Assembly: GCA_003241785.1 (NCBI GenBank)
Contig: QFPW01000002.1
Location: 310,001-374,000 of the forward strand
DNA length: 64,000 bases
Direction of reading: 5' to 3'
Source: Rhodovulum sulfidophilum
GTDB taxonomy: Bacteria > Pseudomonadota > Alphaproteobacteria > Rhodobacterales > Rhodobacteraceae
Each line of letters starts with the position of its first letter. Within the stretch, counting starts at the first letter, position 1. This document shows positions 1 to 10,141 of this stretch, in pieces. The position numbers and the translations under genes were made by a program. The notes beneath the pieces are model-generated. The model saw only the letters and a program-made list of their open reading frames with translations, was not told the DNA's origin and did not search any database.

Positions 1-1
1 G

Positions 2-28
2 GCGATCGTGGCGGGCGAGCCGGCCTGA
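2..28 (+). CDS. C-terminal tail of an unidentified gene cut by the window start
   Basis: An open frame runs from the window edge to a TGA at 26-28 and would give the last eight residues AIVAGEPA. The piece is too short to assign a family or even to be sure that it is coding. It is followed directly by a GC-rich inverted repeat, which often sits behind genes in this window. Confidence 0.2.
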   Translation, partial: AIVAGEPA

Positions 29-40
29 GAGCCACCGCTT

Positions 41-120
41 CTCCGGGTTCGACCCGGGGCCCCGACCCCCGCGGGCCACCGCTCCGAAACGGCGTCGAGG
101 CCCCGGGTCGAGCCCCGGGT
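41..120. repeat. GC-rich inverted repeat of the CCCGGGTCGAGCCCGGG type
   Basis: The arms TCGACCCGGGGCC (49-61) and its exact complement (99-111) can fold into a hairpin. The core resembles the repeats at 3771-3850 and 10142-10162, so this looks like a dispersed intergenic palindrome family. It lies between the truncated gene at the edge and the convergent deacetylase gene and could end transcription from either side. Confidence 0.55.
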
Positions 121-154
121 AAGCCGGTGCCAGCGGCGCCCGGGCGCCCCCCGG

Positions 155-865
155 CTACCCTGCGCGCGTCGCCGGGATCAGCTCGCTCAGCGTCACCGGG
201 CGCAGCCCCTCGGCCGCGAAGCTGCGCGCCGCCTCGCCGATGAAGGCGGCGGTGGCGCGGCCGCGCGCGCCGAGGTCGTGCACGGTCAGGATCGCGCCCG
301 GATGCGCGTTCATCAGGAGCCAGGGCTCGGTCACCAGCCGCTGCGGCTCGCTCGTGTCCATCGGCGCCACGTCCCCGACGACCACGGTCAGATCGTATCG
401 GGCCGCCATCTCGACGATGCGCCGCGTGGGCACGCCCCAGCCGGGCCGCAGGAAGCGCACCGGACCGAAGCGGCGCAGGAACTCCGCCGTCTCGGCCACG
501 CCGCGCTCCAGCGCCGCGTCGTCGAGGCGCGCGGTCATCTCGTCGCGGTCCATGTGGTGGCCGATCTCATGGCCGCGGCGGACGATCTCCGCGACGGTCT
601 CGGGCGCCGCGCGGGCGTTCTCGCCGATCAGCATGAAGGTGCCGCGCGCCCCCGCGCCCTCGAGTGCGTCCATGATGAGCGGCGTGGTCTCGGGATCGGG
701 CCCGTCGTCGATGGTGATCGCGAGCGCGTGCACGTCCGCCGGCCCGGCGAAGACGACGCCGGGAAACACCCGCTCGCCGATCGCGGCGACCGGGCCCGCG
801 AGCGCGGGCCGGGCGGTGGCGAGCGCGGCGAGCCCCGCGAGGAGCCGCCGCCGGGTCGGGCGCAT
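155..865 (-). CDS. polysaccharide deacetylase (NodB-fold) family protein, exported
   Basis: The 236-residue protein starts with an arginine-rich Tat/Sec-like leader (RRRLL then a hydrophobic run ending near ALA, residue 23). NodB-fold motifs are visible: TIDDGPD with D53-D54, HEIGHH around 99-104 in place of the usual HxxxH metal site, RPGWG at 140-144 and TVHD at 194-197. Family members remove N- or O-acetyl groups from polysaccharides or peptidoglycan; the substrate here is unknown. The start was chosen because it follows the stop of the upstream HdeD-like gene with a 1-nt overlap (TGATG) and gives a clean leader. The two genes are probably translated together. Confidence 0.85.
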   Translation of the reverse strand: MRPTRRRLLAGLAALATARPALAGPVAAIGERVFPGVVFAGPADVHALAITIDDGPDPETTPLIMDALEGAGARGTFMLIGENARAAPETVAEIVRRGHEIGHHMDRDEMTARLDDAALERGVAETAEFLRRFGPVRFLRPGWGVPTRRIVEMAARYDLTVVVGDVAPMDTSEPQRLVTEPWLLMNAHPGAILTVHDLGARGRATAAFIGEAARSFAAEGLRPVTLSELIPATRAG

Positions 866-1449
866 CAGCCGAGCGCGGTGGCGCGCCGCAGGTCCCAGGC
901 GAGGAAGGCCATGGCGCCGCCGACCGCGATGAGCTCGATCCCGAGCAGGAGCCCGATCAGCCAGCTCGCCGCCTCGGGCAGGTTCCAGACCAGCACGAGC
1001 GCGAGCACGATGCCGAGGATCCCGCTCAGCAGCATCCAGACCCAGTTGCGCATCGGCCGGATCATCAGCGCGAAGACCACCCGCTGCAGACCGTCGACCA
1101 GGAAATAGGCGACCATCAGCAGCGTCGCCGCGAGCAGCCCGGCCTCGGGCCGCGTGATCAGCATGAAGCCGACCAGGACCGCGAGCACCGCGGAGATGAG
1201 CTGCAGCCAGAAGTAATGCACGCCGGTCGCGCCGATCAGGCCGATGCCCTGCGCGATGCCGGCGATCACCAGCATCCAGCCGAGGAAGACGATGAAGAAG
1301 GTGGAGGCGAAGAGCGGCGAGAGCAGCGCCACGACGCCGGCCAGGACCAGGAACGCGCCCTGGAGCATGAACCACATGGATCGCCGCCGGATCGTCTCCC
1401 GCGTCGCCTGCCGCAGGACCGCCGAGGCCTCGTTCACCGAAAGCGACAT
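865..1449 (-). CDS. HdeD/DUF308 family integral membrane protein
   Basis: The 194-residue protein has six hydrophobic segments with the short charged loops typical of the HdeD (DUF308) family, whose E. coli founder is linked to acid resistance; the molecular function is not established. A start ten codons upstream (1479) is possible, but the ATG at 1449 has a good ribosome binding site (GGAGAG a few bases ahead) and gives the usual short cytoplasmic N-terminus. It overlaps the deacetylase gene by one base, suggesting one transcript and an envelope role. Confidence 0.85.
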   Translation of the reverse strand: MSLSVNEASAVLRQATRETIRRRSMWFMLQGAFLVLAGVVALLSPLFASTFFIVFLGWMLVIAGIAQGIGLIGATGVHYFWLQLISAVLAVLVGFMLITRPEAGLLAATLLMVAYFLVDGLQRVVFALMIRPMRNWVWMLLSGILGIVLALVLVWNLPEAASWLIGLLLGIELIAVGGAMAFLAWDLRRATALG

Positions 1450-1539
1450 TCCCAACTCTCCGGATTCAGGATGTTCCAAGGCTCAGCTACGCCGTGCGCG
1501 GGCCTTGTCGCAAGCGATTCCCGCGCGCGGGGGACGGCG

Positions 1540-2073
1540 TCAGCGCAAGATGACGAGCACGTCGGGATAGACGACCTCGGTCCAGGCGCCATTGCCGGAG
1601 CCGCCGTTCCAGAAGCCGCCGACGCTGACGCCGCCGCCGCTCCAGCCCCCGGTCCCGGCGCCGACCGAGACGCCGATCGCGGGCCAGCCGCTCATCCCGG
1701 TGTCCGCGACGCGCGTCGCGGGCTGCGCCGAGGCCGCGCCCCGCTTGCCGCCCGCGACGCAGGTGACGGTCGCGGCCGGGGTCGCGGCGCCGAGGTCGGG
1801 CAGGGCGACCGAGGCGGGGCTGGCGAACCGCGCCGTGGTGTAGGGCGTCGCGATCTCGCAGGCCGCGCCCGCGACCTCGACGCTCGTTCCATCGCGAAGC
1901 TCGGCGGTCCGGACGACGAGCGGCGTCACGCCCCGCGCGGGCGGCATGACGACGCCGGCGCGCGGCGCGCCCTGCGCGGCGGGCGGCGCCGGCGTGGCGG
2001 GCGCGGTGGCCGCGCAGGCCCCGAGCAGCAGGAGCAGCGCCGGGGCGGGCGCCAAGCGGAGGAAGTCTCGCAT
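1540..2073 (-). CDS. putative lipoprotein, first of a tandem paralogous pair
   Basis: A 177-residue protein with a lipoprotein signal ending in LLGAC (cysteine 20). The mature part carries a domain with GTSVEVAGAACEI, a PASVALPDLGA stretch and a second cysteine in VTCVAGG, followed by a glycine/tryptophan-rich tail ending near a VVYPDV motif. The same layout recurs in the neighbour at 2085-2585 (GTRREVAGATCEV, PARLRLPSFGA, MIHCAADG, YPDVEIQL), so the two are tandem duplicates. I do not recognise a named family. The start at 2073 is preceded by GAGGA about 12 bases upstream. Confidence 0.75.
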   Translation of the reverse strand: MRDFLRLAPAPALLLLLGACAATAPATPAPPAAQGAPRAGVVMPPARGVTPLVVRTAELRDGTSVEVAGAACEIATPYTTARFASPASVALPDLGAATPAATVTCVAGGKRGAASAQPATRVADTGMSGWPAIGVSVGAGTGGWSGGGVSVGGFWNGGSGNGAWTEVVYPDVLVILR

Positions 2074-2084
2074 CGCTCCGGTCC

Positions 2085-2585
2085 TCACATGAGCTGGATC
2101 TCGACATCGGGATATTGCGAAACCGGGTAGGCTGGTTCCGGCCAACCGCCCCAGCCCCCCCAATATCCCGGCCCGTAGCCGTACCAGCCCCAGGGTCCCG
2201 GACCATAGGGCGGCGCCGTGCGCCAGAAGGTCTGGATCGGCCGGGTCACCCCGCCCTCGAGGCCGTCGGCGGCGCAATGGATCATAAGATCAGGAGATTG
2301 CGCGCCGAAGCTCGGCAGGCGCAGCCGCGCCGGCGTGACGAGCTTCGCGGAATAGAGCACGGTCCGCACCTCGCAGGTGGCGCCCGCGACCTCGCGCCGG
2401 GTGCCGGCGGGATCGAGGACATAGGTGCGCACGATCACGTCCGCCTCGCCCTGCGCCGCCACGAACTGCTGTCCCGGGACCATCACGTCCGGCCCGAGCG
2501 GCAGGCCGCCGGAGCAGCCGGCGAGCGCGAGAACCAGCGCGAGAAGCCCGGTCCGCCGCGACGCCCCGAAGGAACGAGCCCCCAT
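2085..2585 (-). CDS. putative lipoprotein, second of a tandem paralogous pair
   Basis: A 166-residue protein with a lipobox ALAGC (cysteine 24), a conserved two-cysteine domain shared with the downstream gene, and a C-terminal stretch extremely rich in Gly, Trp, Tyr and Pro (PYGPGPWGWYGYGPGYWGG). Such tails are often flexible, surface-exposed or wall-contacting, but the function is unknown. GGGAGG lies about 6 bases before the ATG at 2585. Only 11 bases separate its stop from the next start, so the pair is probably one operon. The upstream region is shared with the divergent LysR gene. Confidence 0.75.
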   Translation of the reverse strand: MGARSFGASRRTGLLALVLALAGCSGGLPLGPDVMVPGQQFVAAQGEADVIVRTYVLDPAGTRREVAGATCEVRTVLYSAKLVTPARLRLPSFGAQSPDLMIHCAADGLEGGVTRPIQTFWRTAPPYGPGPWGWYGYGPGYWGGWGGWPEPAYPVSQYPDVEIQLM

Positions 2586-2734
2586 CCTGGCCTCCCGCGC
2601 CACCCGATCCGGATCAGGCGCGCCGCGCGCCGGCTTCGCCTCCCGCTGGCCAGGGCGGCCTTTCGCTCGCGGGACAAGCCCGCAGTCTAGGCCCGGGCCA
2701 AACCGGCCGCAAGCGCCCTCCGCTTGGGGAGACT

Positions 2735-2752
2735 TTGTGCCGCGGCGCACAA
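2735..2752. promoter_or_regulatory. LysR-type operator, TTGTGC-N6-GCACAA
   Basis: A perfect 6-bp inverted repeat with a 6-bp spacer lies 86 bases before the LysR start and also upstream of the divergent lipoprotein gene. It contains the T-N11-A arrangement of LysR-family sites. A TATAAG hexamer at 2782-2787 could be the -10 box of the LysR gene. Autoregulation is inferred. Confidence 0.55.
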
Positions 2753-2837
2753 CAATGCGATTCTCCCCGTGAGATCTGTGGTATAAGGAACGGAAAACCC
2801 TACATCCCAACTGACAGGGACCCTGAACGGAACCGCA

Positions 2838-3755
2838 ATGGACTGGGACAAGCTGCGAATATTCCACGCCGTCGCCGACGCGGGCAGCCTCACGCATGCC
2901 GGCGAAACGCTGCATCTGAGCCAATCGGCCGTGAGCCGCCAGATCCGGGCGCTGGAGGTCAGTCTCAACACCACGCTGTTCCGCCGCCACGCGCGCGGGC
3001 TGATCCTGACCGAGCAGGGCGAATTGCTGTTCGAGGCGACGCGGACCATGACCCGCCGGCTCGACGCCACCGCCGCGCGGATCCGCGACAGCGAGGACGA
3101 GGTCTTCGGCGAGATCCGCGTGACCACGACGACCGGCTTCGGCACGCTCTGGCTCGCGCCGCGGCTGCCGCGGCTCTTCGAGCGCTATCCGAAGCTCAAG
3201 ATCGACCTGATGCTCGAGGAGCGGGTGCTGGACCTCGCGATGCGCGAGGCGGACGTGGCGATCCGGATGAAGGAGCCGAGCCAGGCCGACCTGATCCGCC
3301 GCCGGCTGATGGAGGTCCGGATCCGGTTCTACGCGAGCCAGGCCTATGTCGAGAAGCATGGCCTGCCGAAAAGCGCCGAGGAGCTGGCGCATCACCGGCT
3401 GATCACCCACAGCCCCGCCTCGCCCCAGGTGCGGGCGGGCGCGGATTTCGTGCTGCCGTTCCTCTCGAGCAACACGCAGTCGATCCTGACCGTGAACAGC
3501 TATTTCGGGATCCAGCAGGGCGTGATGCAGGGGATCGGCGTCGGCGCCCTGCCCGACTACATCATCACCGAGAGCTCGAACCTCGTGCCGGTGCTGCCCG
3601 AGGACCAGAGCGCGCCGATCCCGGTCTACCTCGCCTATGTCGAGGAACTGCGCCATTCCAAGCGCGTGACCGCCTTCCGCGACTTCATCCTCGAGGAAAT
3701 CACCGCCTACAAGCGCAGCGCGGACCACGCCGCCGCCGCCTCGCCGGCGCGCTAG
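2838..3755 (+). CDS. LysR-family transcriptional regulator
   Basis: The 305-residue protein has the N-terminal winged helix-turn-helix (residues 2-60, with GSLTHAGETLHLSQSAVSRQ) followed by a LysR substrate-binding domain beginning near residue 92 (GEIRVTTTTGFGTLWLAPRL). Length and layout are standard. The inducer and targets cannot be read from the sequence. The next gene upstream is divergent and the intergenic region carries an operator-like palindrome, the usual arrangement for a regulator that controls its neighbour or itself. A strong inverted repeat follows the stop. Confidence 0.92.
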   Translation: MDWDKLRIFHAVADAGSLTHAGETLHLSQSAVSRQIRALEVSLNTTLFRRHARGLILTEQGELLFEATRTMTRRLDATAARIRDSEDEVFGEIRVTTTTGFGTLWLAPRLPRLFERYPKLKIDLMLEERVLDLAMREADVAIRMKEPSQADLIRRRLMEVRIRFYASQAYVEKHGLPKSAEELAHHRLITHSPASPQVRAGADFVLPFLSSNTQSILTVNSYFGIQQGVMQGIGVGALPDYIITESSNLVPVLPEDQSAPIPVYLAYVEELRHSKRVTAFRDFILEEITAYKRSADHAAAASPAR

Positions 3756-3770
3756 CGCCGCCATTGCGCG

Positions 3771-3850
3771 CCGCCCCGGGCTTGACCCGGGGCCCCGACC
3801 CTATCTGCGCGGCTCCCGGGCTTCCAGGCCCCGGGTCAAGCCCGGGGCGG
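3771..3850. repeat. 24-bp perfect inverted repeat, dispersed palindrome family
   Basis: Positions 3771-3794 and 3827-3850 are exact reverse complements, each arm itself almost palindromic around CCCCGGGCTTGACCCGGGG. The element starts 16 bases after the LysR stop. It may work as a terminator although no T-run follows. Related elements are at 41-120 and 10142-10162. Confidence 0.75.
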
Positions 3851-3944
3851 CGGGGGACGGGAACCCGTTGCCCGGAACCATGCGCGAAAATGAGCCATGC
3901 GTTTTCGATATAGCGGGAATGCAACGATACCGGGCTCCTGACCA

Positions 3945-3973
3945 TTGTTGGCCGCGTCCCCAGCGCCTATATC
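3945..3973 (+). promoter_or_regulatory. sigma70-like promoter of the putative sRNA
   Basis: TTGTTG at 3945-3950 and TATATC at 3968-3973 are separated by exactly 17 bases, a good match to the housekeeping promoter. The predicted start of transcription, about 7 bases after the -10 box, falls at 3980-3981, where the 5' hairpin of the putative sRNA begins. Confidence 0.55.
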
Positions 3974-3980
3974 AATTCCC

Positions 3981-4061
3981 GAAGACGAAGCGCGCCTCGC
4001 GCGCATCTCTTCATCCTCCCTGTTGGACTTGGGCCGAGCCATAAAGCTCGGCCTTTTTTTT
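3981..4061 (+). ncRNA. putative trans-acting small RNA with anti-Shine-Dalgarno loop and intrinsic terminator
   Basis: About 81 nt with three parts. A 5' hairpin is formed by GAAGA (3981-3985) with TCTTC (4008-4012) and, inside it, GCGCG (3990-3994) with CGCGC (3998-4002). A single-stranded stretch around 4013-4031 contains ATCCTCCC, complementary to ribosome binding sites. A canonical terminator follows: GGCCGAGC (4032-4039) with GCTCGGCC (4046-4053), then eight T residues (4054-4061). No convincing reading frame covers it. The layout resembles alphaproteobacterial CU-rich sRNAs, but I cannot assign it to a named family. Confidence 0.55.
4032..4061 (+). terminator. rho-independent terminator
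   Basis: A perfect 8-bp GC-rich stem with a 6-nt loop (CATAAA) is followed by eight consecutive T residues. It is the strongest intrinsic terminator seen in this window and does not directly follow any protein gene, which is the main reason for proposing an RNA gene upstream of it. Confidence 0.85.
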
Positions 4062-4193
4062 GGCGTCACGGCTGGCCGCCCCCCGGCCTTTCACCACGTG
4101 AACGGCGAAAGCGAGGCCCCGCGTGTCGGACCGGGTCTCCGCGCGGATTGGCCCGAAGTCGCGAGCTCGTTTCCGGAGCCCGCCGGATTATGT

Positions 4194-4199
4194 TAGAAT
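4194..4199 (+). promoter_or_regulatory. possible -10 box (TAGAAT) of the heme-binding-like gene
   Basis: TAGAAT lies 55 bases before the ATG at 4254 in a locally AT-rich stretch; a weak TTCCGG at 4171-4176 sits 17 bases upstream. Confidence 0.3.
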
Positions 4200-4253
4200 C
4201 GGCCCGCGCAATTTTTTGAGCGCGATCTTCATTTGTCGAAAGTGGATTTGATC

Positions 4254-5405
4254 ATGGCATCCTATGACCCGAGATCCGCCGGCGCGCGGCGTGAGATCCG
4301 TGTCGCGAGACCGAGCGAACCCGGCCTCGGGCCGCTCAGGCTTCTTCCCGGGACCTGGGCGAACGTCCGGCCCGAGCATCGCGCCACGAACCCCGACGGC
4401 ACGCCGAACCTCTTCAAGGGCGCGGGCACGCTGACGGGCGCCGGGCTGAGCCCGTTCGACGGCCGGGGCTGGAACCTCATCGCCCTGCCCTTCGCCGAGC
4501 CCGGCGCGCGGCGCGATTACCGGGTGCTGATGAACCAGTACAACGAGGTGCTGAGCTTCACCTTCGTCGACGACGACATCCCCAACCGCGGCATCACCGA
4601 CGAGAGGCCGGCGCGAAACGCCGACCAGACGGTCGCCGCGCTCGACTACGAGCAGCTGATCGCCCAGATCGCGGCGCGCGACGTCGCCGAGAGCGGCGAG
4701 GCCGGCGATCCGGAGCTGCCGATCCATCACGAGCCCGGGTTCTTCCTGCACATGAAGGACCAGACCCCGAGCGGCTTCGACGTCGCGCGACTCGCGGCGA
4801 TCCCGCATGGCGACGCGGCGACGGCGCTCGGCAAGGCCGCGACGTTCGACGGCCCGCCGAGCATCCCGGTCCTGACCGGCTTTCCCGAAGGCGTCGCCTC
4901 CGACATCGAGGGCGCGGTGAGCGCGGCGACGGAGCAGACCTATCTCTTTCCCTACAGGCGGTTCGTGGACGCGCCCTTCAAGGGCGTGGTCCCCGCGCCC
5001 GGCTTCCCGGGCTTCACGCCGGCGGACGCCAACAACCTGCTCCGGATCGGCCTTCCCCGGAACGTCGTCCGGACGACCGAGCTCCTGCTCGACACCGATG
5101 TGATGGAGGCGGGCATCCGGAACATTCCCTTCATCGTGCGCCAGGCGAATGCGACCGTGATGCGCTCGACCTTCTGGATCATGGAGCTCGACGAGGTGGA
5201 CGCGGACGGCGACGCGCGGCTGGTGCTGGCCTATTCGCAGTTCGTCTTCCTCGACTTCTTCGCCCGGTTCGACGGGCGACCCGGGCTGATCCGCTGGCCG
5301 CACATTTCGATCAACATGATGGAGCGGGTCGCGAAGCCGCCGCGCGCCGCTGAGGCGCCGACGGTCGTCGCCGCCGCCAACCGCTCCGAGAAGGCCTTCG
5401 CGTAG
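4254..5405 (+). CDS. putative heme-binding beta-barrel (nitrobindin-like) protein
   Basis: The 383-residue protein has an N-terminal LPGTWANV motif (31-38), GRGWNLIALPF (70-80), and a central IHHEPGFFLHM segment around 157-167, features I associate with bacterial proteins annotated as heme-binding beta-barrel proteins; a C-terminal WIMELDEV...RWPHISINMM stretch completes the pattern. No signal peptide is visible. The assignment is from motif memory and is tentative; heme binding is not proven by the sequence. I took the ATG at 4254; an in-frame TTG at 4233 is the alternative. It is probably transcribed alone. Confidence 0.55.
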   Translation: MASYDPRSAGARREIRVARPSEPGLGPLRLLPGTWANVRPEHRATNPDGTPNLFKGAGTLTGAGLSPFDGRGWNLIALPFAEPGARRDYRVLMNQYNEVLSFTFVDDDIPNRGITDERPARNADQTVAALDYEQLIAQIAARDVAESGEAGDPELPIHHEPGFFLHMKDQTPSGFDVARLAAIPHGDAATALGKAATFDGPPSIPVLTGFPEGVASDIEGAVSAATEQTYLFPYRRFVDAPFKGVVPAPGFPGFTPADANNLLRIGLPRNVVRTTELLLDTDVMEAGIRNIPFIVRQANATVMRSTFWIMELDEVDADGDARLVLAYSQFVFLDFFARFDGRPGLIRWPHISINMMERVAKPPRAAEAPTVVAAANRSEKAFA

Positions 5406-5576
5406 CGCGTCCGGGCGGCGCGGGCTACGGTCACGCGCCCCGCCCGGCGCGACCTCCGGACCGGCTTCGGGAGGGGGTTTCCGGGCCGGCGCGCCGCGCC
5501 CGGGACGCCCATCCCCCTTTCCCTCCCCGGTCCCGCCCATTAAAAGCGCCCCGTCCCATCCCCCACGAGGATTCCC

Positions 5577-7790
<2,214 letters not shown>

Positions 7791-7844
7791 CCCCCGCGGG
7801 TTCACCATCCGCCCAGAGGGTCGAGAACCCCCGTGGGAGGAACT

Positions 7845-8390
7845 ATGAAATTTCTGTCTTTCGCGACCGCCCTGGCGGTGGTCGCCCTTGCGCCCGTTGC
7901 CGCCTCGGCGCATGGCCCGGTCCGGCAGAAGGTCGAGCAGACCGTCGAGATCGCGGCCCCGCCCGAGACCGTCTGGGCGAAGATCGGCCATTTCAACGAC
8001 ATGTCCTGGCTGCCCGGGATCTTCTCGACCGAGGCCGACAAGGGCGACGAGATCGGCTCGGTGCGAACGCTGACGCTCGCGAACGCGGACGGGCCGAAGA
8101 TCGTCGAGGTTCTCGACAAGTACGACGCCGCCAAGATGAGCTACAAATACCGGATCGAATCCGTGGACGTGAGCGTCCTGCCGGTGACGAACTACGCCTC
8201 CACCATCGAGGTCGAACCGACGGCGGCCGGCAGCCTCGTCCACTGGAAGGGCGCGTTCTACCGCGGCTTCCCGAACAACAATCCGCCGCCCGAGCTGAAC
8301 GACGAGGCGGCGGTGAAGGCGGTCACCGATCTCTACCGCGCGGGGCTCGACGCCCTGAAGGCCGAGGTCGAGTCGGCGAACCAGGGCTGA
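7845..8390 (+). CDS. exported SRPBCC-family (MxaD-like) protein
   Basis: The 181-residue protein has a Sec signal peptide (cut near ASA-HG, residue 23) followed by a START/SRPBCC fold: EIAAPPETVWAKIGHFNDMSWLPG is the typical first strand and helix of polyketide cyclase/MxaD proteins. MxaD is a periplasmic helper of methanol oxidation, and exported SRPBCC proteins often lie near PQQ enzymes. Here the next gene is a beta-propeller protein also typical of such loci, but no dehydrogenase is present. GGGAGGAACT before the ATG decides the start against one 12 bases upstream. Confidence 0.8.
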   Translation: MKFLSFATALAVVALAPVAASAHGPVRQKVEQTVEIAAPPETVWAKIGHFNDMSWLPGIFSTEADKGDEIGSVRTLTLANADGPKIVEVLDKYDAAKMSYKYRIESVDVSVLPVTNYASTIEVEPTAAGSLVHWKGAFYRGFPNNNPPPELNDEAAVKAVTDLYRAGLDALKAEVESANQG

Positions 8391-8391
8391 G

Positions 8392-9336
8392 ATGGGCGGG
8401 ACCCCGGCCTCGTGCCCGGCGCTGGCGGCGCTCGCCGCCGGCCTGCTGCTGGGCGGACCCGCGCTGGCCGAGCGCGGATTTCTCACCAATCAGACCGCCA
8501 ATTCGGTCTGGGAGGTCGATCTCGCGAGCGGCGAGAAGCTGCGCGAGTGGGCGATCCCCGGCGCGCCGGCCGGCGTCGCGGTCGCGCCCTCGGGCCTCGT
8601 CTATGTGACGAGCCCCGAGACCGGCACCGTCACGGCGATCGATCCCGAGAGCGGCGCGCTGACCCCGATCGCGGTCGGCGGCGGCCCACTCGGCATCGCG
8701 GCCAATCCCGTCACCGGCGAGGTCTATGTCGCGGACTGGTACGCCGACCGGCTGACGGTGATCCGCGACGGCGCGCCGGCCGGGATCGTCGGCGTCGGGC
8801 ACAGCCCCTCCGGGGTCGCGGTTACTCCGGACGGCGCCACGATCCTGACCGCCGACCGCGACAGCGACGAGGTCAGCGTCATCGACGCGAAGAGCTTCAC
8901 CCGGCTCGCGACCATTCCCGTCGGCGCGCGGCCGTTCGGCGTGACGATCGACGCCACCGGCGCCCGGGCCTACGCCGCCAACGTCGGCTCGAACAGCGTC
9001 AGCGTGATCGACATCGCGGCGCGGAAGGTCGTGGGCTCGGTCCCGACCGACGAGCGGCCCTACAAGGTCGCGCTCGCCCAGGGCCGCGGCTTCGTGACCA
9101 ATTCCTACGGCAGCGACCTCACCGTCTTCGACCTCGAGAGCCTCGCCCCGATCGGCACGATCGAGGTCGGCGACTATCCCGAAGGGATCGAGGCGACGAA
9201 GGACGGGCGCACGCTCTATGTCGCGAACTGGTTCTCGAACACGATGAGCCGGGTCGACGCCGCCGCCATGGAGGTGACCGGCGAGATCGAGACCGGCGAC
9301 GGCCCCCGCTCGTTCGGCGATTTCATCCACGACTGA
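8392..9336 (+). CDS. exported YVTN-repeat beta-propeller protein
   Basis: A 314-residue protein with a hydrophobic leader (residues 6-25) and about seven repeats of the YVTN/NHL type, with strands such as GLVYVTSPETGTVTAID, GEVYVADWYADRLTVI and RAYAANVGSNSVSVID. Such propellers are periplasmic and often found with PQQ-dependent alcohol dehydrogenases. The start lies one base after the stop of the SRPBCC gene, so both are in one operon and probably act together in the periplasm. The ligand is unknown. Confidence 0.8.
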   Translation: MGGTPASCPALAALAAGLLLGGPALAERGFLTNQTANSVWEVDLASGEKLREWAIPGAPAGVAVAPSGLVYVTSPETGTVTAIDPESGALTPIAVGGGPLGIAANPVTGEVYVADWYADRLTVIRDGAPAGIVGVGHSPSGVAVTPDGATILTADRDSDEVSVIDAKSFTRLATIPVGARPFGVTIDATGARAYAANVGSNSVSVIDIAARKVVGSVPTDERPYKVALAQGRGFVTNSYGSDLTVFDLESLAPIGTIEVGDYPEGIEATKDGRTLYVANWFSNTMSRVDAAAMEVTGEIETGDGPRSFGDFIHD

Positions 9337-9340
9337 AGGA

Positions 9341-9407
9341 GGTGGTGGGCGGATCGCCCACCCGAAGCTCGCCCCGCCGCCGCGGGGTGGGCGATATGCC
9401 CACCACC
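9341..9407. repeat. nested inverted repeat (GGTGGGCGATCGCCCACC family)
   Basis: Outer arms GGTGGTGGGC (9341-9350) and GCCCACCACC (9398-9407), plus inner arms ATCGCCCACCC (9353-9363) and GGGTGGGCGAT (9385-9395), are perfect complements. The element begins 4 bases after the propeller gene and can end its transcript. A related hairpin is at 33253-33272. Confidence 0.7.
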
Positions 9408-9485
9408 GGCCCCGGGCCCGCCCTTGCACGCCTCGCCCCCCCGACCTAGATTTGGTCCAAGACCTGGCGAAGGAGAGACGCCGCG

Positions 9486-9728
9486 ATGGCGATGGAAGCC
9501 GCCGATATCGAACACCTGATCCGCGAGGCCTTCCCGACGGCGAAGGTCGAGATCACCGACCTCGCGGGGGATGGCAATCACTACGCGGCGAGCGTGACGG
9601 CCGAGGAATTCCGCGGGCTCAACCGCGTGAAGCAGCATCAGCTCGTCTACGCGGCGCTGAAGGGCAAGATGGATGGGTCGAACGGCGAGCTGCACGCGCT
9701 CGCCCTGACGACCAAGGCACCGGAGTAA
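9486..9728 (+). CDS. BolA/IbaG family protein
   Basis: An 80-residue protein with the BolA fold: an N-terminal helix (IEHLIREAFPTAKVEI), the loop DGNHYAASV and the conserved NRVKQHQLVYAALKG segment with the C-terminal helix. BolA-type proteins bind monothiol glutaredoxins through a shared Fe-S cluster and take part in iron-sulfur trafficking. The next gene, 7 bases on, encodes exactly such a glutaredoxin, so the pair very probably forms the BolA-Grx complex. Confidence 0.93.
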   Translation: MAMEAADIEHLIREAFPTAKVEITDLAGDGNHYAASVTAEEFRGLNRVKQHQLVYAALKGKMDGSNGELHALALTTKAPE

Positions 9729-9735
9729 CCGATAC

Positions 9736-10113
9736 ATGTCGACTGACACGACCACCGCGGCGCATGACCAGATCCGCGCCGAGATCACCGCGAACGACGT
9801 CGTCCTGTTCATGAAGGGCACCGCCTCGATGCCGCAATGCGGCTTCTCGAGCCGCGTCGCCGGCGTCCTCAACTACATGGGCGTCGCCTACAAGGACGTG
9901 AACGTGCTCGCCGATCCCGGCCTGCGCGACGGGATCAAGAGCTTCTCGGACTGGCCGACGATCCCGCAGCTCTACGTAAAGGGCGAATTCGTCGGCGGCT
10001 GCGACATCGTCACCGAGATGACGCTCTCGGGCGAGCTCGACACGCTGTTCAGCGAGAACGGCATCGCCTTCGATACCGAGGCGGCCGCGAAGATCCGCGA
10101 AGCGAACAAGTAA
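9736..10113 (+). CDS. grxD: monothiol glutaredoxin, Grx4 family
   Basis: The 125-residue protein carries the CGFS active site (Cys35 in MPQCGFSSR), followed by WPTIPQLYVKGEFVGGCDIVTEM, the glutathione-binding TIP and GG segments of class II glutaredoxins. Such proteins carry and deliver [2Fe-2S] clusters with glutathione as ligand rather than acting as thiol reductants. It is co-transcribed with the BolA-family gene just upstream. Confidence 0.95.
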   Translation: MSTDTTTAAHDQIRAEITANDVVLFMKGTASMPQCGFSSRVAGVLNYMGVAYKDVNVLADPGLRDGIKSFSDWPTIPQLYVKGEFVGGCDIVTEMTLSGELDTLFSENGIAFDTEAAAKIREANK

Positions 10114-10141
10114 GCGGCCATCGCGCCTCACTGACGTCGGG

